From Malurus cyaneus samueli (lineage: Eukaryota > Chordata > Aves > Passeriformes > Maluridae): DNA of 64,000 bases. Below, piece after piece: positions 46,574 through 64,000 of this stretch. Within the stretch, counting starts at the first letter, position 1. Every line of letters starts with the position of its first letter. The notes under the pieces are model-generated. The model saw only the letters and a program-made list of their open reading frames with translations. It did no database searches and had not been told where the DNA came from. The stretch lies in NCBI GenBank assembly GCA_009741485.1, contig CM019216.1, positions 45,025,361 through 45,089,360 on the forward strand. The letters run 5' to 3'. A program made the position numbers and the translations under genes.

Positions 46574-49500
46574 GGCAGCCCTTGTCCCACAGCTGGGTAC
46601 AGGCAGCTCTGCTCTGCCTCTGTGACAAAGTGAAATGCCCACACTCGTGCCGGGACAAAGTTTCGCAGGAATCTCAAAGGGATGTTACGAGCTTTTTTGT
46701 GATAGTGCAGTTTGTTGCAATTAGGGTGCGGGTACTGTTCTCTTTACCCCCTGTTTTTAAGTGTCCTGTGTAAATTACAGGTACAGCTGACATCTCCTAC
46801 TCGGAGTTGCAACCTTTTGGCTGTTGCATTGCATGGTCTGATGCATCAGTTTTAGAAGACTTAAGTGGCAGCTACCGATAAAATAGTTAATACTGGAAAC
46901 TAAGTATCATAATGAGATTGACAATGCATTCAGATAACTTATGAGTCCCGTATTAATGTTCTGACTTGGCTGCAAACTCCAGAACCCGGTGCTGTTCATT
47001 AGCATTGTATACAGGCATTGGCAGAAAGTACTTTGGATGATTTATACCTGTTGTTCCCATAACCTCCTACTAAAAGAGATTTCTGATCTGCGTCTCCACA
47101 AAAGGGAGAAGTTGGTATGAGTCGTGTTGCCACTTGCCAGTTTCATGGTAGCTTTGCTGTTCTGTCCTCAGTGTGCTGGGATTCCAGTTTGATACGTTCC
47201 AGGAAACACATGTAGCAAAGAAAAAATATTCCCTCAATCCCTTCTTTTCATCAGTGTTTTGAGGGATTTTTTTGTTTTCTCCTTCACCTATCCTTGTCCC
47301 TCACGCAATGACATCAGGGAGAAGAAAGTAATTTGTGGAGCAAATGAGTAATAGTAAATCTGCTGGGATTTCAGGGGGTTTTGGTGCATACAGTAGTAAG
47401 TATGAGTATCCCTTCTTGTCCATATTCCCAAGTTATTCGGTAGAAGCACTTCTCTTGTATTTGTGTTAAAAAAGTTTCTGCCATCAAATCAAGAGAATGG
47501 AAACACAAGTAATATTTTACCTGGTTCTCTTTGGACCAAACTCAGATTTACAAGATAATCTGTCCGGTGTCTAGAAAGCAGAAAGATTTTGATGTCTCCT
47601 GATTTTCCTACCCTCCCCGCCCGCCCTCCCATTCCTCATTGGTCTCCATGGGGGATTAGTTCCTCTTTGTTTGTTTATTACTATTATCCTATAAATTAAG
47701 GGCTAAGTGTTCTAAAGTCACACCAGTGGAGAAAGGAGATAAAGATAAGTGGATACAAACTTCCTGTTACACAAGCTTCTTGACTTGATTTAGGAGTTGT
47801 AATGGAGCAGGAGAAGTGCCAGAGTGAATCAGGCTCGAGTTTCAGGTGATTCCGTATCTCGTCACCGCTGGTGTTTCCCACCAGCTGGTTCAAAGAAAGC
47901 GGACTAGTTTAAGTGTACTGATTTTAAAATAAAGTTTTTAAAAAGTGAAGCATTACATGTTTCTGGCTCCTTATGAGCTGACTGCACAGCTTACAGCCTT
48001 CACCTTCCTCTGAACTTTTTCTTGAGAGGTGCTACAGAACAAGAATGAAGTGGCTGTTACAGCTTCTGTTCTTTTGCTTCAGTTTCATATTAAGGAAAGA
48101 CTTTTTTTTTCACTGTGGCTTGGTTATTTCATGGCTCATTTCTGAGCGTGGTTGTGTAGAGTCCAGGTGTCAGCTCTCTTTCTGTTCTTGAAAATGTGTT
48201 AAATGTGCGTGTTGTCTGAGGGATCTATGAGCATGGGGTTTTGCTGTCCGTAAAATAATGATAAGAAAGGCTGAGCGTTAAGGGAAATGATTTTAATTAA
48301 AAAATATTTATAGGCTTAGTAGGTCTCACCTGGGAACAAATACTACATCTATGACTGTCCATGAGTAATATAGCTTTGGGATTAATAATAAAAGGTGGTT
48401 CTTTTCTCTTTATATTCTGCTATACACTGACCTTCTCTTGGGGTTTCAGTTGCCAGTTCTTTGCTGACAACTACAAAATATACCTTGTTCCCTGCCTGCC
48501 ATCCTCACACAGCCATCCCATATTCTGGTATCTCTTCTACAAATCTCCTCCAGTAGTTAAAACCCAAGGCACAAGTGAGGCAAACCTGAACATGTTATCT
48601 TTGCCTTTTACCATTCCCTGTTTCTTCTTCTGGTGTTGATCAAGACCTTGAACCACCTAATTCTGGACAGCAGAAATCAGAGTTTTTCAGAGTTTTGACT
48701 TATTTTCTGTCACATTTCTGGGCAGTAAGACTTAAAAATGATGTGAGGGTTATTTGTTTGTAGGAAGGCATAAGAGGAATGGGGGATTTTAATCTATTAA
48801 GTACAAGATTTAAGCCACTGCTCTTGCTGTACGTCATTTATTTTCACTTCAAATAAAGCACAGCTATGAAACTAGTTCATGTGGGATTTGTAGATCAGCA
48901 TCCAGGAGTGAGCTCTGCCTGCCATATTCCTGGATCTGTTGACAGTTGCACCCAATGCCCAGTTGGAAGGATCGATGGGGAATAGGCTTTTAAATGTTTT
49001 GAGGAAAGGCTGTTATTTAATGTGACAACAGTGTATCCAGTAATTATAAGAGATTATGCCTGTTCTCAGGGGCTTGCACAAAACCCTTGCTGAAGAATAC
49101 TGGTGTGATCGTGCTAATCCATTTTGTATGCCCATTTCCAGCAGTTTGAAATGCAGATTGAGGCGAATCTTTCTTGTACCCACCCTCCTGCCCCCCTTCA
49201 GTTTCTGAATATAAGCGATTGGTAAATTTTCAGTTTGTTTGCGTTTTGTCCTTATGTCTATTTCCTTCCTTGGCTCCCTCTCTCTTGCCTTGGGAATGCT
49301 GACTAGAATTGCTAAAGAGGGAGGCAACAGTTTTCCAGTTGCAGTTCATAAGCAATGTGCGTACCCACCACAAGAAAACTGCAATGTTTTCAGTCACACA
49401 GACTTTGCTATAAATAGCTCTAAGCTCTTTGTATGTGCTTCTCTTTAGGTTATCAGGGGATGTATTTCAAACAAAATCAAAGACAGGGAGGCCGGCAGGG

Positions 49501-52500
49501 GTCTCGCTGACAATGCAGGGAGAAAAAGAGGCTTTGGGAAAGTTGTTACCGGCATGGCTGCTGAATCACACTTCATGAAAATTATTTGTTGATTTGCATA
49601 TGCACAAATATTTCCATTTATATTTGTCAAAACTGTGTCACCTTTAGTCCACCTGAGTTATGTGGGTAGCATGGTAAAAATTAGTTTGAAAAAACGCCAA
49701 CTTTGCGGGCGGTCGCGCTGCTGTATAGAGATGCCTGAGGTACCTTTTCAAAAGTGTCTTGTGCACCAGGACTAGTGTAGTTTTGGAAGCCCATCTGAGC
49801 TAACACACCATGCCAAGAAGTGTGGTCCTGTGTGGTGGCAGGCACTGAAGTCCTCAGCATAGACATCGCTGTAGTTTGGGGCTGGCTCTATCGGATCAGA
49901 TGCTCTCCTGTGGCATGTACTCATCAACATATGGGTTTGCACCATCTGCTAAGAATAAAACAAGCCAGACAAAATCAAAATAAAATCCTTCTGAGTGGAT
50001 TCGGTGGAATATTGTTGGATCCCAAGTAGCTGCAATAAAAAATATTAATAGCAATGCATAAGAATGAGCACAGAACTTCCCCGAAAGGTTTAACTAGTGT
50101 TACAACTGGGAGTGGGAAACTTCAAACTGGGACAAGCTAATAGTGATGTTTAAATAAAAAAAGGTAGTGGTTTGACTAGTTTTGAGAGTATACAGATACC
50201 TTCATTCTTGCTTTCAAAAGAAATTACAAACTACCTAATTAAACTGATTTTTGTCTGTGAAAATTGTATGAGTGCTAAAGCCACATTTTTGAGGTTGGCT
50301 GTGTGCTTGTACATAGAGAGGCTGCCAGAAGTTTTGGTTAGGATTGTTGATCCTGTATAATTAAGCCTGGGAGCTGAGTGTTTTGAGGAGAGGAAGCATT
50401 TTGGTCTTTCATTGCCTCTCCATCTCTGCTTTTGACAGAGTCAGGACTTGCCTCTCAGGAGTTTCCTTCCAAGACATGAAGGCTTAGTTTGGTGCTGGTG
50501 GTACTTTCTCATCCTCTTTGAGCAAGATTTACTGTCCCAGTACTCATTATTTCCATTCCTCTGATGGGACAGGGTTGCTGTCTGGTGGCAGCTCCATTCT
50601 GCTCCCCCACACAGGCAGAGAGAAGGATGAGTGCACCCAAGCTGTGCAGTATTTGGCCATCCCAAAAAAAGCTGGGTGTTTTCAAAGGTATTTTCAAGCA
50701 CCATGACGAGGGATGGAAGAATAAATGGGAAAAGCAGAGCAGGGCAAGGCTAGAAACCCAGTATCCAGGCCTCTTACAAGACCAGGGTGCTCATTTTTAT
50801 ATTTAGCATCACATGTTTTGGCCCAAGTCACTTCTGTAAGTACATTAGTGTTCATCAGGCATTTAATTAAGCTCTAAAGCATTGTTTCTTCCCTCAGTTG
50901 CTGCAGAAACCTTGTACCCATCACACTTTTATTCCATGATGTTCAAATTTCTGGTGTTTCCACCACAAATTGTTCAACAATATTGGATTTCAGTCTGGTG
51001 CTTTGATATTAAAGTTGAAGTCATGTTGATGTCATCTTCCAGATGTTCATGTCTTCTGAATAAAAATTTTGTTTGTTTGTTTTATTTCAAATTACAAAAA
51101 CACATGGGGAATCCTGGATGTGATCCCTCATGCTATACAAAGGCCTGTGTGTGTCCTGTCAGAAATCAAACAAAACTTTTCTTCATGGAGTAGCAGCAGA
51201 GACTTCAGAAAGCTGGAACATAGGTGGATTTCTTCACCCACCCGAACAGAATGGCTTTGTTACATGCCTGAGCCTTGTTGTTGCAGCTGCAGTAACTGTG
51301 CAGAAGGGAGATGTGTGGCTTCTGCCTGGAACTACTCGTATTTTGCTCTGGTGCCACACCAGTTCTGTGCTGGTGTGTTGCTTTGACTCAACAGTCAACA
51401 GCCATGCCTCACTTGCAAAACAAACTCATAACAACAAAAGTCCACACTTTGTCCTCCAGATATGCAAAAATATATTTTAACTTGTTTAAATATTACTATT
51501 TGGGAATAAATTCAGGTATACTGAATCTCCGTCTCTGGAGATGCTTTAGCAGGTCCATGGCAGTTTGAGCTGTTTCCTTCCCTGTTGTCTCAGCTTTCTC
51601 CCAAAGGGAGGGGTTTGTATTATCCCACATTTCTTGTGTCAGCATGGTATAGGGGAATTGAAGTTCAAATGCCTCTGAGTTATTGAAGGCTTTTTGGGTG
51701 GTCATGAGTGTTAAAGTTTTCAAACCCAAGGAGTCAGCACTTACTGATCTAGTAGTATTTTAGCAGAGACAGGAGAGACTTGGTTAAACTCATGGTACTT
51801 GGTAATGATTGTGTTTTGAAAATTAATCCACTTTTTTTATGTAAAACTCAGTTGCTGTGTTTTGTAGGTGGAAAGCAAAATAAAACTGTATCAAAATGAA
51901 CTGAGCAGTTTCACTGAGTTATTCACTCTTGAGTCAGTGAAAAACTGTTCAGACCTTTCTGCTGTATCCTGTTTCAAAAGTTGGGAGTGTGATTGTTTAA
52001 TAGTACTGCTAATAAAAAAACTCTGGTCAAAATGAAATTATGGAGTTTCAGTTTATGAGTAGTGTACACAGGGTGGCATAAAATATATTGCTCTGTGCTG
52101 TTTTCCACATCCATTAGCAAATGTCTTTTATGCAGTCTTATTAACATGTCAGAGGACACAGAAATGATGCTGTGAGTCACATGCCAACACTGTAGTACTT
52201 AAGTAATGATGTAGCTGCTTTTCTTTCTATTTTTTAAATTTAAAATATCTTTCACAACAGCTATAGGTAAATGCAATGAACTAGGAAGATCACACAATTT
52301 CCTAGTTTATGGAGCTGCTGCATGTACCATTTTGGTTCATACCTTGAGGATCAGTATCAAGCAGGCTGGTTGTGTGACAATACTGACAAAAGGCATTTCT
52401 TGCTTTCAGGGCAGCAGGTCAGATTAGTTCTTTGATTGTTTCATCTTAGTTCAGTTACATTTTGCTTTCTTTTCTACTGGAGTTGCAAAAAGCCATTTGT

Positions 52501-52581
52501 TGTTAGTTTGCAGTAACTATGGAGGAAATTGTTTTTTAGACACTGGGTTCATTGGGTCAAAAGACATAACATTTGTTGTGC

Positions 52582-52677
52582 TGATAAATGATAATTATTG
52601 TCTCCATCACAAACCACTTAGTTTTCTCTTGATAAATGACAATTATTGTCTCCATCACAAACCACTTAGTTTTCTCT
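52582..52677. repeat. 48-bp tandem duplication (2 copies)
   Basis: Two adjacent 48-bp units (52582-52629 and 52630-52677) starting tgataaatga and ending ttagttttctct. They differ at one base (taaatgata versus taaatgaca). The near-identity indicates a recent duplication. The unit is a multiple of three, so a small + strand open frame repeats 16 residues, but this is intron sequence. Confidence 0.95.
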
Positions 52678-55600
52678 TGAGATTTTTTTTATTTACACCT
52701 TAGCGATGATGGCGTGTTTGTATAATTTACTTGGAGAAAAATGGCATCCTTTATCTTGTCCTTATTAACAAATTGCATATTCCACATAGGTGTCTAGGCA
52801 TTAAAGGCGAATGCCTGATTTTTTGAGTAAGTCAGGACAAGTTTGATTTCTAGGAAAAAGTTCATCTTCCATCATTGATAACTGTTTATCTTTCTTGACT
52901 TGTATGACACCAACAAGAGAATTGCATATTGAAATAAGGGGAGTGTGTGGTTTCATTCTGTAATGTTCAGCCATTTCCTCTTGCCCAAATTAAAACTGTT
53001 TTGAAATCTTGCCTTCCCACCTGCTACTGTAACTGGAGCAGCACTGCTTCAGCCTCTCCTTACCCTGGTGTCTCTGAATTTCCTGTCCCTGTGGGTTTGT
53101 CAGTCCTTAGCACTGCTGTGAATATTCCTATTCCTGTGCAACCCAATATTCGAGTCTGGCCTTGAGCTTGCAGCATATGTTTCCCACACAGTCCAAATTT
53201 GGTGCAATATACTGTAAGTTAATCTCCAGTAAAGCACAGCGAAGAGAAAAACCTGGGAAGAAAACAGATGGAGAAAGTAGAGCAAACAATTTGCATATAT
53301 ATGATATGACTCTTAGTTAAGATTAGCATTTCCTACTTTGCCTGAAAAGCCCTTAATAAAAATCCAACTGCATGTTTGCCTCAAAGTAGCAGAACTGGAG
53401 GAGATGCCCTAATGGCAAAAGGTCCCCTCCAACCTAAGGACAGCCCAGCAAAGGGTGGGAGGGATCTCCTGCTCCAGCCCTGTGTCACTGGCACATTTCT
53501 GGGATGCTGTAGGCAGAGTGACAGGGAATATTTGTGGGATATTTGCTCCTCATAGCCTTTATTGCACTGAAGCATCACCAAGGCCCTGAGTTACTCTACA
53601 TGGGAGGCTGGTGGAGGGATGTGACCAACTTCTCATTTATTTAATAGCCTTTTATGGTTCTTTCTGAGCATAAAGTCCCAAGAAGTGCTCGGGCATGAAC
53701 TTGGTGCCTTCTCTGCACTTGAGGTGCGTACTATGGACATGTATTTCATGTTAGACATTTATTTATTTAGAAAACAAAAAATCAGTTTCCCTTTTGCAAA
53801 AATGAGACTCTACATTTAAGATTCTGCTGAAATTTCCATACACGTGTAGGTCCATTCTCATATCTGTCCGAACCCACACAACAATAGGATGTTGAGGTGG
53901 TCAATCGCAGCAATATGCCACCTTCATAAAAGGAAAGCATTGAAGAATATTTAAATGCAGCTATGCAGTAAATAAATAAATAAATTACAAATCTCTTTTG
54001 TTTCAGCAGTTAAAAAGGCATAGAAGTTTTCTCACACCCACCAGCTCCAGAGTGCTGTATTTAGAGTGCTGAAAAGCAAATTCCAGTACTGAAGCTCGCT
54101 TCTCTGGCAGGCTACATTTCGGTATACTGCCTCGGTCCTGGAAGCAGTGACTAAAACATACTTATTTTTGACATGTACTCTGGTACTGTCTGTCTTTCAC
54201 AGATTGCATTGGAATCAGATAGTGGATCACATTTGTGTTAGTGTAAGTAAGACTTTACTACTTGTTCAGGTTCCAAACCTGCAGGCTGAGCGTGAAGTTC
54301 TCTCTTAGTGGACATGGCTTCCTGGTGATAGGAGTTGCTTATGAGTAGATTAATGCTTTCTTTTGACCATTTAGCAGCTAAATAAATGAAATCTCAGCTC
54401 TTGCTAGGTTTTTGTCTTTGTGAACTCCTGCAGAGGTGAGAGGTTTCCTGGGCAGTAAAGGCTGCCCAGGTCAGTTGTAGCAATCCTGCAAAGTCACTGC
54501 CATGTAGGTCAGCACAGCTGGAAAGATTGCCCTGGCTACTCCTGATGGCTGTGCTGCAATGGCTAAAAAACTCTTAACTTTGAGAAATGGTGGTGTGGAT
54601 GCGAGCTACTTTGCAAGATAAGTTATTCAGAAGAGTTGTCAGAGTTTTCTTTTCTATACTTGATGATGGCAATCCAGCTAGCTACCAAAATAACTTTTCA
54701 TATGTTTGAGGCAGAGCATCTCCTGAGGCTGGCTGCAGGGGACACCCTGAGCAAAGGCAGTTCCCAGCCGCAGTGGCTGCGGGGGTGACTGCAGCTGGGC
54801 GCGTGGTGGGAATCTGTGATTTATGGAACTGGCACGGAACCAATTGGGGATCATTTGCCTCTTTTTCATTTCTACTTTAAGAGGGACATTACAGTAAATA
54901 ATGTCTGTGAAGAGGAGGGAAAAACATGCTGTGGTTTGTTTGACCTCCTTCTCCTTTTTGCGCCCCTTTGAAGCTGGTAAGTAAATAATTTGGGCAACAA
55001 AATCAGCATTCCACAGTGTTCCTTTGTTTCTTCTGCTGCTCTACCTTCTCTTCCTGCTCTTGGCCCTCCTGCGAGCCACCACTTGGTTAGCTTGAATAGC
55101 AAAATAAGTGTCCTCAGGAACTGCTGCAGCTCAGAGGATAAAGTATTTCCTGACTTCCTAATGGAGTTAAATTAAAATACAGCTCAAAGAAAATATTTAT
55201 GTGCTATTTGTTTTTCCTTTTGCAGTAGAGCATACTGTGAAGTGGAGACTTCTTCCCTTAAAAAGATATTAATTTAAAGGCCACGGAAGAGGACAATCAC
55301 TCCTTTTTTTTTCAGATGATTATAGACTTGCCTTAATTTTTAATGGTTTCTTTCATTATTTGAAAATAGGTTTTTACTGTATCCACAACATGTTGTGAAG
55401 AACGTAAAGCCGGACTTCTGAAAAAGTCCTGCTGTGGATTTATATACTTTTGCAGCAGGGCTCAGCCTGCTTGGCTGGTGTAAATGGCATCTGCTGTGAA
55501 TCCAGTGGCTTGTGACATCCCCAAATATGTGGCCACACCCCTACCAAAGGGGCTGTGGCTCTGGGCTCCAGCAATGCTGGGGAGCAGGACTGGGGACGCT

Positions 55601-58600
55601 CACCTGCCCAGTGATGCCTCAGGCCTCTGGTGTTGCCTTTGTTTTGGGTACCTGCTTGCTTTAGGTATGCTTGCAGAAAAAGCACAAAGCTCTGGCACCT
55701 CACCATTCTCTGTAGAAGTGACAGGTTTAGGTCCCGGTTCCGTGGTCTCTTCTGTTGTAGTGGCACAGTAAAGAGCTGATGCTCTTCACCCAGGTTTGGC
55801 AACAGAGAGGTTAGAGATGAAGCACTTAACTGCATTTTACTCCATCATCTCAGAAAGCAGTGAAGGCACCAATCTATTTGTGTTTGCAGCATGTATGATT
55901 CTGTTAGTGATGAAGGTCAGAGTAGTTGTATGAAAACCTAGAGTGTTTTCAGACCATATGAGTAGATTTGGATGGCATCTGGCAAGAAAACTTGGGTTTT
56001 GTTTGTCTTTTTTTCCTATCCCACATGAGCAGAGAGGGCACAAGTTTGACTGGAAGGAGTTGATTTCTTTTTTAGATACTTACCTGTTCTTGTGCATAAC
56101 TCAAGTCTTATTCAAACACAGAGGCAAAACTCCTAGACTCAGTTGTTATTGTAGCTCTTAATAAGCTGGAGTTATTACTTCAGTGTAAGCAATGTGGAAG
56201 ATGAGACAAATCTCTCTTCTCCTTGTGGGGCTTCCCATCAGAGCTCTCAGAGCCCTGCCCTTGGCTCACTTTGTGCCCATTTGCTGCTGTGACTCTTCAG
56301 AAAATGCTGACTTTTTGGGGCTGAATTCAGAATTTAAGTAACCAAACTCAGTTTTCTGCTCTCTTCAAAGGAAGAAGGAGTGGGAAGGAAGAAGGACAGG
56401 CTCTGATCCCCCAACAGCTCTGCTCCCTGGCTTCCATGTGGGGTAGGGGGAGCTTGCCTTGTCCCACCTTGAAGGTGGCCTTCAAAAGGATGTCGAACTG
56501 GGAGAGAAAAGGCAAGGAGGGACTTCATCCTAGGGGATTTCATCCTGGTGGAAAGAGTGGGCAGCCAAGGGGCATCAGGCAGCAATGGTCGGTAACCAGG
56601 GAGACAAAGTGGGAAATGTTGGATCTGCACAAGGCTCATCCAAAGGAATGGAAGAGGACCGGGAGCTGCAGGCTGAGCGCGTGATCACGCCTAGGTGTAA
56701 CACGTATTTAACGCTGGAGTGAGTCCAAGGCTGTTATGAATCGCTTCGTGAGGGTGAATCAGAAGGATGAAAAGGGCAGCTGCTTGCTGCCAGGATATTG
56801 TAACCATGCTTCTGGAAATGCTTTGATATCATACTCCGTTACTGTTTTGTAGTTGACCAAATCAACATGTTTCTGAAGGGTGCAGCACATGGAAATTTTT
56901 ATAGCACTTATTGGAAAAACTGTAGCCTTTTCTGTATCTCAGAGGGGAATGTGCAGAGTGTTTGGATGAAGGTATTGGGCACATCCACGTGTTTGTGCAG
57001 CCAAGGCGTGGGAAAGCCCAGGGAGCAGAGGAGCGAGGCACCATGGTTCAGCTGGTGTGTTGGGCTGGGGAAGGGATGGATGGAGAGAGTCAGCCCAGGT
57101 GGCAGGAGTGTACCTGGAGGAACCAGCAGCATTTTCAGGGATCTCAGTGCTGCTGCTGGCACCGCCACCATTTTGCCAAAGCCCCAATATCTGTCAAGTG
57201 TCCCAGGCAGCTCACAGTATGGGCCAGAGCTTGTTTGTAGGCATTGACTCCATCCCTGTATCCTTCCTGGGCAGGTTAGACCCTGAACGGGGCCCTCCAG
57301 CAGGCACCGTCAGCCACAGCTGCTTGGAGATACGTCTCCCCCTTGTCCCACATGCATCCATTAAATGTGTGTCTGAGGGTGGGAATAGCTGCCAGCCACT
57401 TGGCTTTTCCTCGTGTTCTCTCCAAAGGGACATGTGCTGCTGTCTCCTGTGGGGCCCCAGGGCTCGCTTGGCGAGCGCCGTGTGAGAAAGGGCGAGGCAG
57501 GAGTGGTGTGCCTGCTGCTGTGGCAGAAGGTGCCAGTTGTGGTTCTTGTTTCTTGGGGAGCCATTTCCATCATCTGCCATAGGAGATTCCTTTTATCTCT
57601 GGTAAACAGCCTCAATTCCAGTTCTGTGTGATCTTTGGTACAACCTCCATGTCGGCCAACAGGTGGTCGCCCACGATTCAGAGATCATGATCTTGGTCTT
57701 GATTCAAATGCCTGTGGGAACTTGTCCTACAAAGCATGTTTGTTGTGTTTTCAATAACTCCTGAGGAGAGATTTTATTAAATCTGAGTAGGTTGAGATTC
57801 CCTGGTTGTTGAGAACCTTGTGTCTCAAATATGTTGCTTTGCTCCTGTCCGGTGAGAAGTGATGAAACCTGGATGTCTGAGGCAGATCTGCCAGCTTCTT
57901 GCCAAATGGGGTGGCGAAAAACAGTTCTCAAAAGTAATGATAAGTGAAAATCTAGTGTCAGCAAGAAATTCTGTGTCAAACTGACTGGTTGAATAAACAT
58001 ATTTCCATCCGGAAGAGCTGTGCCTATAAAAAAGAGTGTGGCATCAGGTGTTTAAACCATAGTTTCATAAGGACAGGAGTTGTGTTTTCAACTCAGTCAG
58101 TGTATGTGAAGTTTGGCCAACACACTTCTACTGAAAATCAAAATTTCCTGTGGAAGATAATAAGAACAAAACTAATGGCAGTATTGCTCACATTTGACAT
58201 TTGAAAATGTGACTGGGGATATACTTTGAAATTCTTACTACTTGCCTCTGTTTCTGAGCTCTTGTTATATAGTGATGTTATATCTGTGAGTTTTTTATTA
58301 ACATTTAGTCATGAATTCTCTCTTTGCATGTCAGATCCTAAGCTGTATTCTACCTTCCTGCTATACGTTCTGACTCCTTCTGTAGGGTGTGTTTTCCAGC
58401 AAATTTCAGTGCAAAGAAAAGTCTTAATCTTGCTGAGAAACTCAAAATTCAGAGCTGCAGCCAGCTTTCTCTGTAAGAAACAATACTTACTAGGACTTGG
58501 TCTGATTTTTTGGACATTACTTTGGTTCTTGTGACAAACTTTTATCATTAGCTCTTCTTTTGTGGCAGGCAGGCAGAACTGAGACAGCCAGGGATGTTTT

Positions 58601-60950
58601 AGGTGCAGGCTGATGCTGAGCCTTCCTCTCATCTGCTGGAGTGTTTGGATGGCCATGCTCCACCAGTGAAAAGTCAGAAAATAGCATTTGTGCTTTCTTA
58701 GCTCAAAAGATGTTCTGGTGTTAATGCTCTGGCTCAAAGACAGATTTAACAAAAAAAGAAAGGAGTTTCCTGGGGAACAAGACCTTGTATGACCTCGACA
58801 GAGGAGGATGGCAGGCTGAGGTCTCTCATGCAGTTTTGCCTCTACACTTTCTGTAGAAATATAAGCCTCTGTGACCTGGACAGTCATCAGGGTCTTGTCA
58901 TGATAGCAAGGTCTTCACACCTTTTTGAGCAACATTTTGTACCACAAAAGACTTGGCATTGTACAAAGGTGATGCAGGCCAGAATGTAGCCCGGTAAGAT
59001 GAAGTCAATGTGAACATTAGACTTTCCATTTTAAGGAGCTCATCCCCATGTGGTTCTGTAACTTTCCCTTTGTTTTTCCTTTTCCTTCCTAGTAAGGATA
59101 AGTTGCAAACCAAACTCAGTATTGTAGTTTCTTTATTCCAGCTGAAATAAATGCTCACAGTTGGAAACATGCAGTTTAAATTAAAGGCCATGGGCAATTC
59201 TTTTTTTACTGCACAGCAGTTGGCTACACAGACATCCTGGCTGTCCTGTGTCCTGCTGGAAGTGATCTGGTTTTACACTGACTGACTGCTGTGGACCCCT
59301 CTCTCTGTTCAGAAAGTTGACAGCACATCTACCATAAAGTTCTTTATATTTTCATTCCACTGCCAAAAGTTTCTATTAAGAAGTGATTTGCTCATGAGGC
59401 CAGCTTGTCTTTCATTTTGAGTATCTTCCTGTGCATCCTAAAATCAATAGTGCTTGGTTAAAAAACTTGAACACCAGATTTTTTTTAAAGCGTGTGAAAA
59501 AGGAGATCTAAAAAAATGTATTAAATATGTTTTATGGTGATATGATTTTGGATCTGTATCTCCTATTCACCTCTATTCCCAGCGTAAATCTGCAACAAAA
59601 ATAAATAGCAGGCCACAAAGCTAGTAGCAATGCCAAAGCTTCAAAATAAATGTGTCTGCTTGTGGAGAAGCAGTTGAGTGAGTTGGATGACATGACAGTG
59701 TAATTATACGGTAGCAAGTCAAAGTTGGATAGCTTGGACCTTATCTTAGCACAGCATGCCACTTTCCCCCCAGCCCTTGGTCTGGCACATTTCTTTTTCA
59801 GCACTTCATTCCTATTTGTTCATTTTAAAATAATCCTATCAAACCTTAAGTTTGTTGTTCCTAATGATTTTGGAAGGAAATTCAGACAGTAATTAAAATG
59901 GCACAGACCAAAACAATTTAACCAAAATATCCCCAAAAGTAAAATTTTGGGTAGTTAAAGTGAACATTGTTAATTCCCAGCTCTGTGGGATTCTTTATTT
60001 TGTTAACACTTCTTGGATTAACTTCAGTTTTGCCGAAATAAAGGATAACAGTATGCAAGATTCCTGCAGAAAGAATGCCCTAACTGCCCTGAAACTGAGG
60101 GGCAGGGCACACACTGTTAATGCATGTGTGTATGACACTAGTTCGCTGTCAAAAAAGTTTCTATTATTTGGGAGATTGAGCAAAATAGACTGGCTTAAGA
60201 TTTAATATGCAAATTTTAAGTTACTAGTATGCTTTTAAATAGTTCAGTAAAAATTGCTTCCTTTAGTAGTCAAGGTCTCTTATCTGATACCTGCTTCCTT
60301 CCCCCTCTGTGGATGCTTCCTGTTTTCCATGTCAGTCCACACATCCCCCCCTGTATTTCCACGCGCCTTTTCCTGTTGTCCTCTGATCTGCTGCAGCTGC
60401 TCCTCAGATGCCTCCCCTCCAAGGAGAGGTTCCAAAGCTGAGCTGCCTCCTTTGCAGTGCCATGAAGACACACTTTGAGGACACCTGTCCTCACCCCCTG
60501 GGCTAGGAGTCAGCAGCATTTCATTTCTGGGCGTGCTGCTGCCGAGTAGCCTGTGTACCATTGACACTGCACATCCCATTTTGGAAGTCCTTCTTGTGTC
60601 TTCGCCTTGTCCCCTGTGATGTTTGTATTGTGCAGGTGGCACAAGAAAAATAGGATAAGTTGGGTCAGTGATAGTACGCAGTTAAATCATGTCTGTGCTT
60701 CTGTGTATGACTCAGTTACACTCTCTGATGGCGATTGCTATGGAGATAAAATGCTGACTGATAACTGGGAGAAAATTATTTAAGGAAGGATCCTGCTTCT
60801 TCCATGTGGAATTGCATCATCGAGGTTTCAGTAGGGTTTGGCTGCAAAGCAGAAAGCCAGAGAGACCCTGTCTGTACATTACTGTCAAATACACCCCAGT
60901 CCATCAGTGTTTCCAACCCTCCTTTCTGCTGCTTTACAAGAGAAATGTGA

Positions 60951-64000
<3,050 letters not shown>

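Larger units (their letters stand above)
45230..46600 (+). promoter_or_regulatory. DCBLD1: CpG island over the DCBLD1 promoter and exon 1
   Basis: GC content rises abruptly near 45230 with dense CpG (ccgcccc, gcggcg and gccccgcc type GC boxes) and falls after about 46600. The island spans the presumed transcription start, the exon 1 signal-peptide sequence and the first 500 bp of intron 1. TATA-less, CpG-island promoters fit a broadly expressed gene. Long open frames on both strands here result from low stop-codon density. Confidence 0.85.

Noticed and set aside
53395..53460. Short stretch with aaaggtcccctccaaccta resembling a CR1 end
   Set aside because: Only about 20 bases match; the flanks do not follow the CR1 pattern.

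Overview
The window is vertebrate nuclear DNA, most likely from a bird. Genes are split into small exons with GT-AG introns. CR1-type LINE 3' ends are present at about 30.9 kb (- strand) and 62.6 kb (+ strand). The two genes found lie head to head, as ROS1 and DCBLD1 do on human 6q22. Everything here was read by eye; protein similarities rest on recollection of the mammalian orthologues.

Positions 1-28586, - strand: the 5' half of ROS1, an orphan receptor tyrosine kinase. I place 22 coding exons, from the start codon and signal peptide (28586) down to the exon at 737-999. All splice phases agree and the joined exons give 1131 codons with no stop. They encode a signal peptide, a short cysteine-rich N-terminus, FN3 domains 1-2, a first YWTD-type beta-propeller, FN3 3, a second propeller, FN3 4 and most of FN3 5. 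The third propeller, the remaining FN3 domains, the transmembrane segment and the kinase lie beyond position 1. Introns carry a (GGAA)n tract of about 275 bp, two runs of about 30 A, a 5-N assembly gap and an old CR1-like segment.

Positions 28587-45980: about 17 kb between the two genes. It holds the ROS1 upstream region, a CR1 fragment, a GC-richer block near 35 kb and the start of a CpG island. I see no convincing gene.

Positions 45981-64000, + strand: the start of DCBLD1, a type I membrane protein with CUB, LCCL and discoidin domains. Exon 1 (signal peptide, inside a CpG island) and exon 2 (first half of the CUB domain) are present, separated by a 15 kb intron. Exon 3 lies outside. In exon 1 the signal peptide is in a different frame from both the Kozak ATG and the exon 2 junction, which suggests two compensating one-base differences or sequence errors.

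No undescribed biological system was found. The best leads are the DCBLD1 exon 1 frame conflict, the run of tiny frame-neutral N-terminal ROS1 exons, the (GGAA)n tract, and a GGGACC/GGGGCC hexamer repeat downstream of the DCBLD1 promoter.
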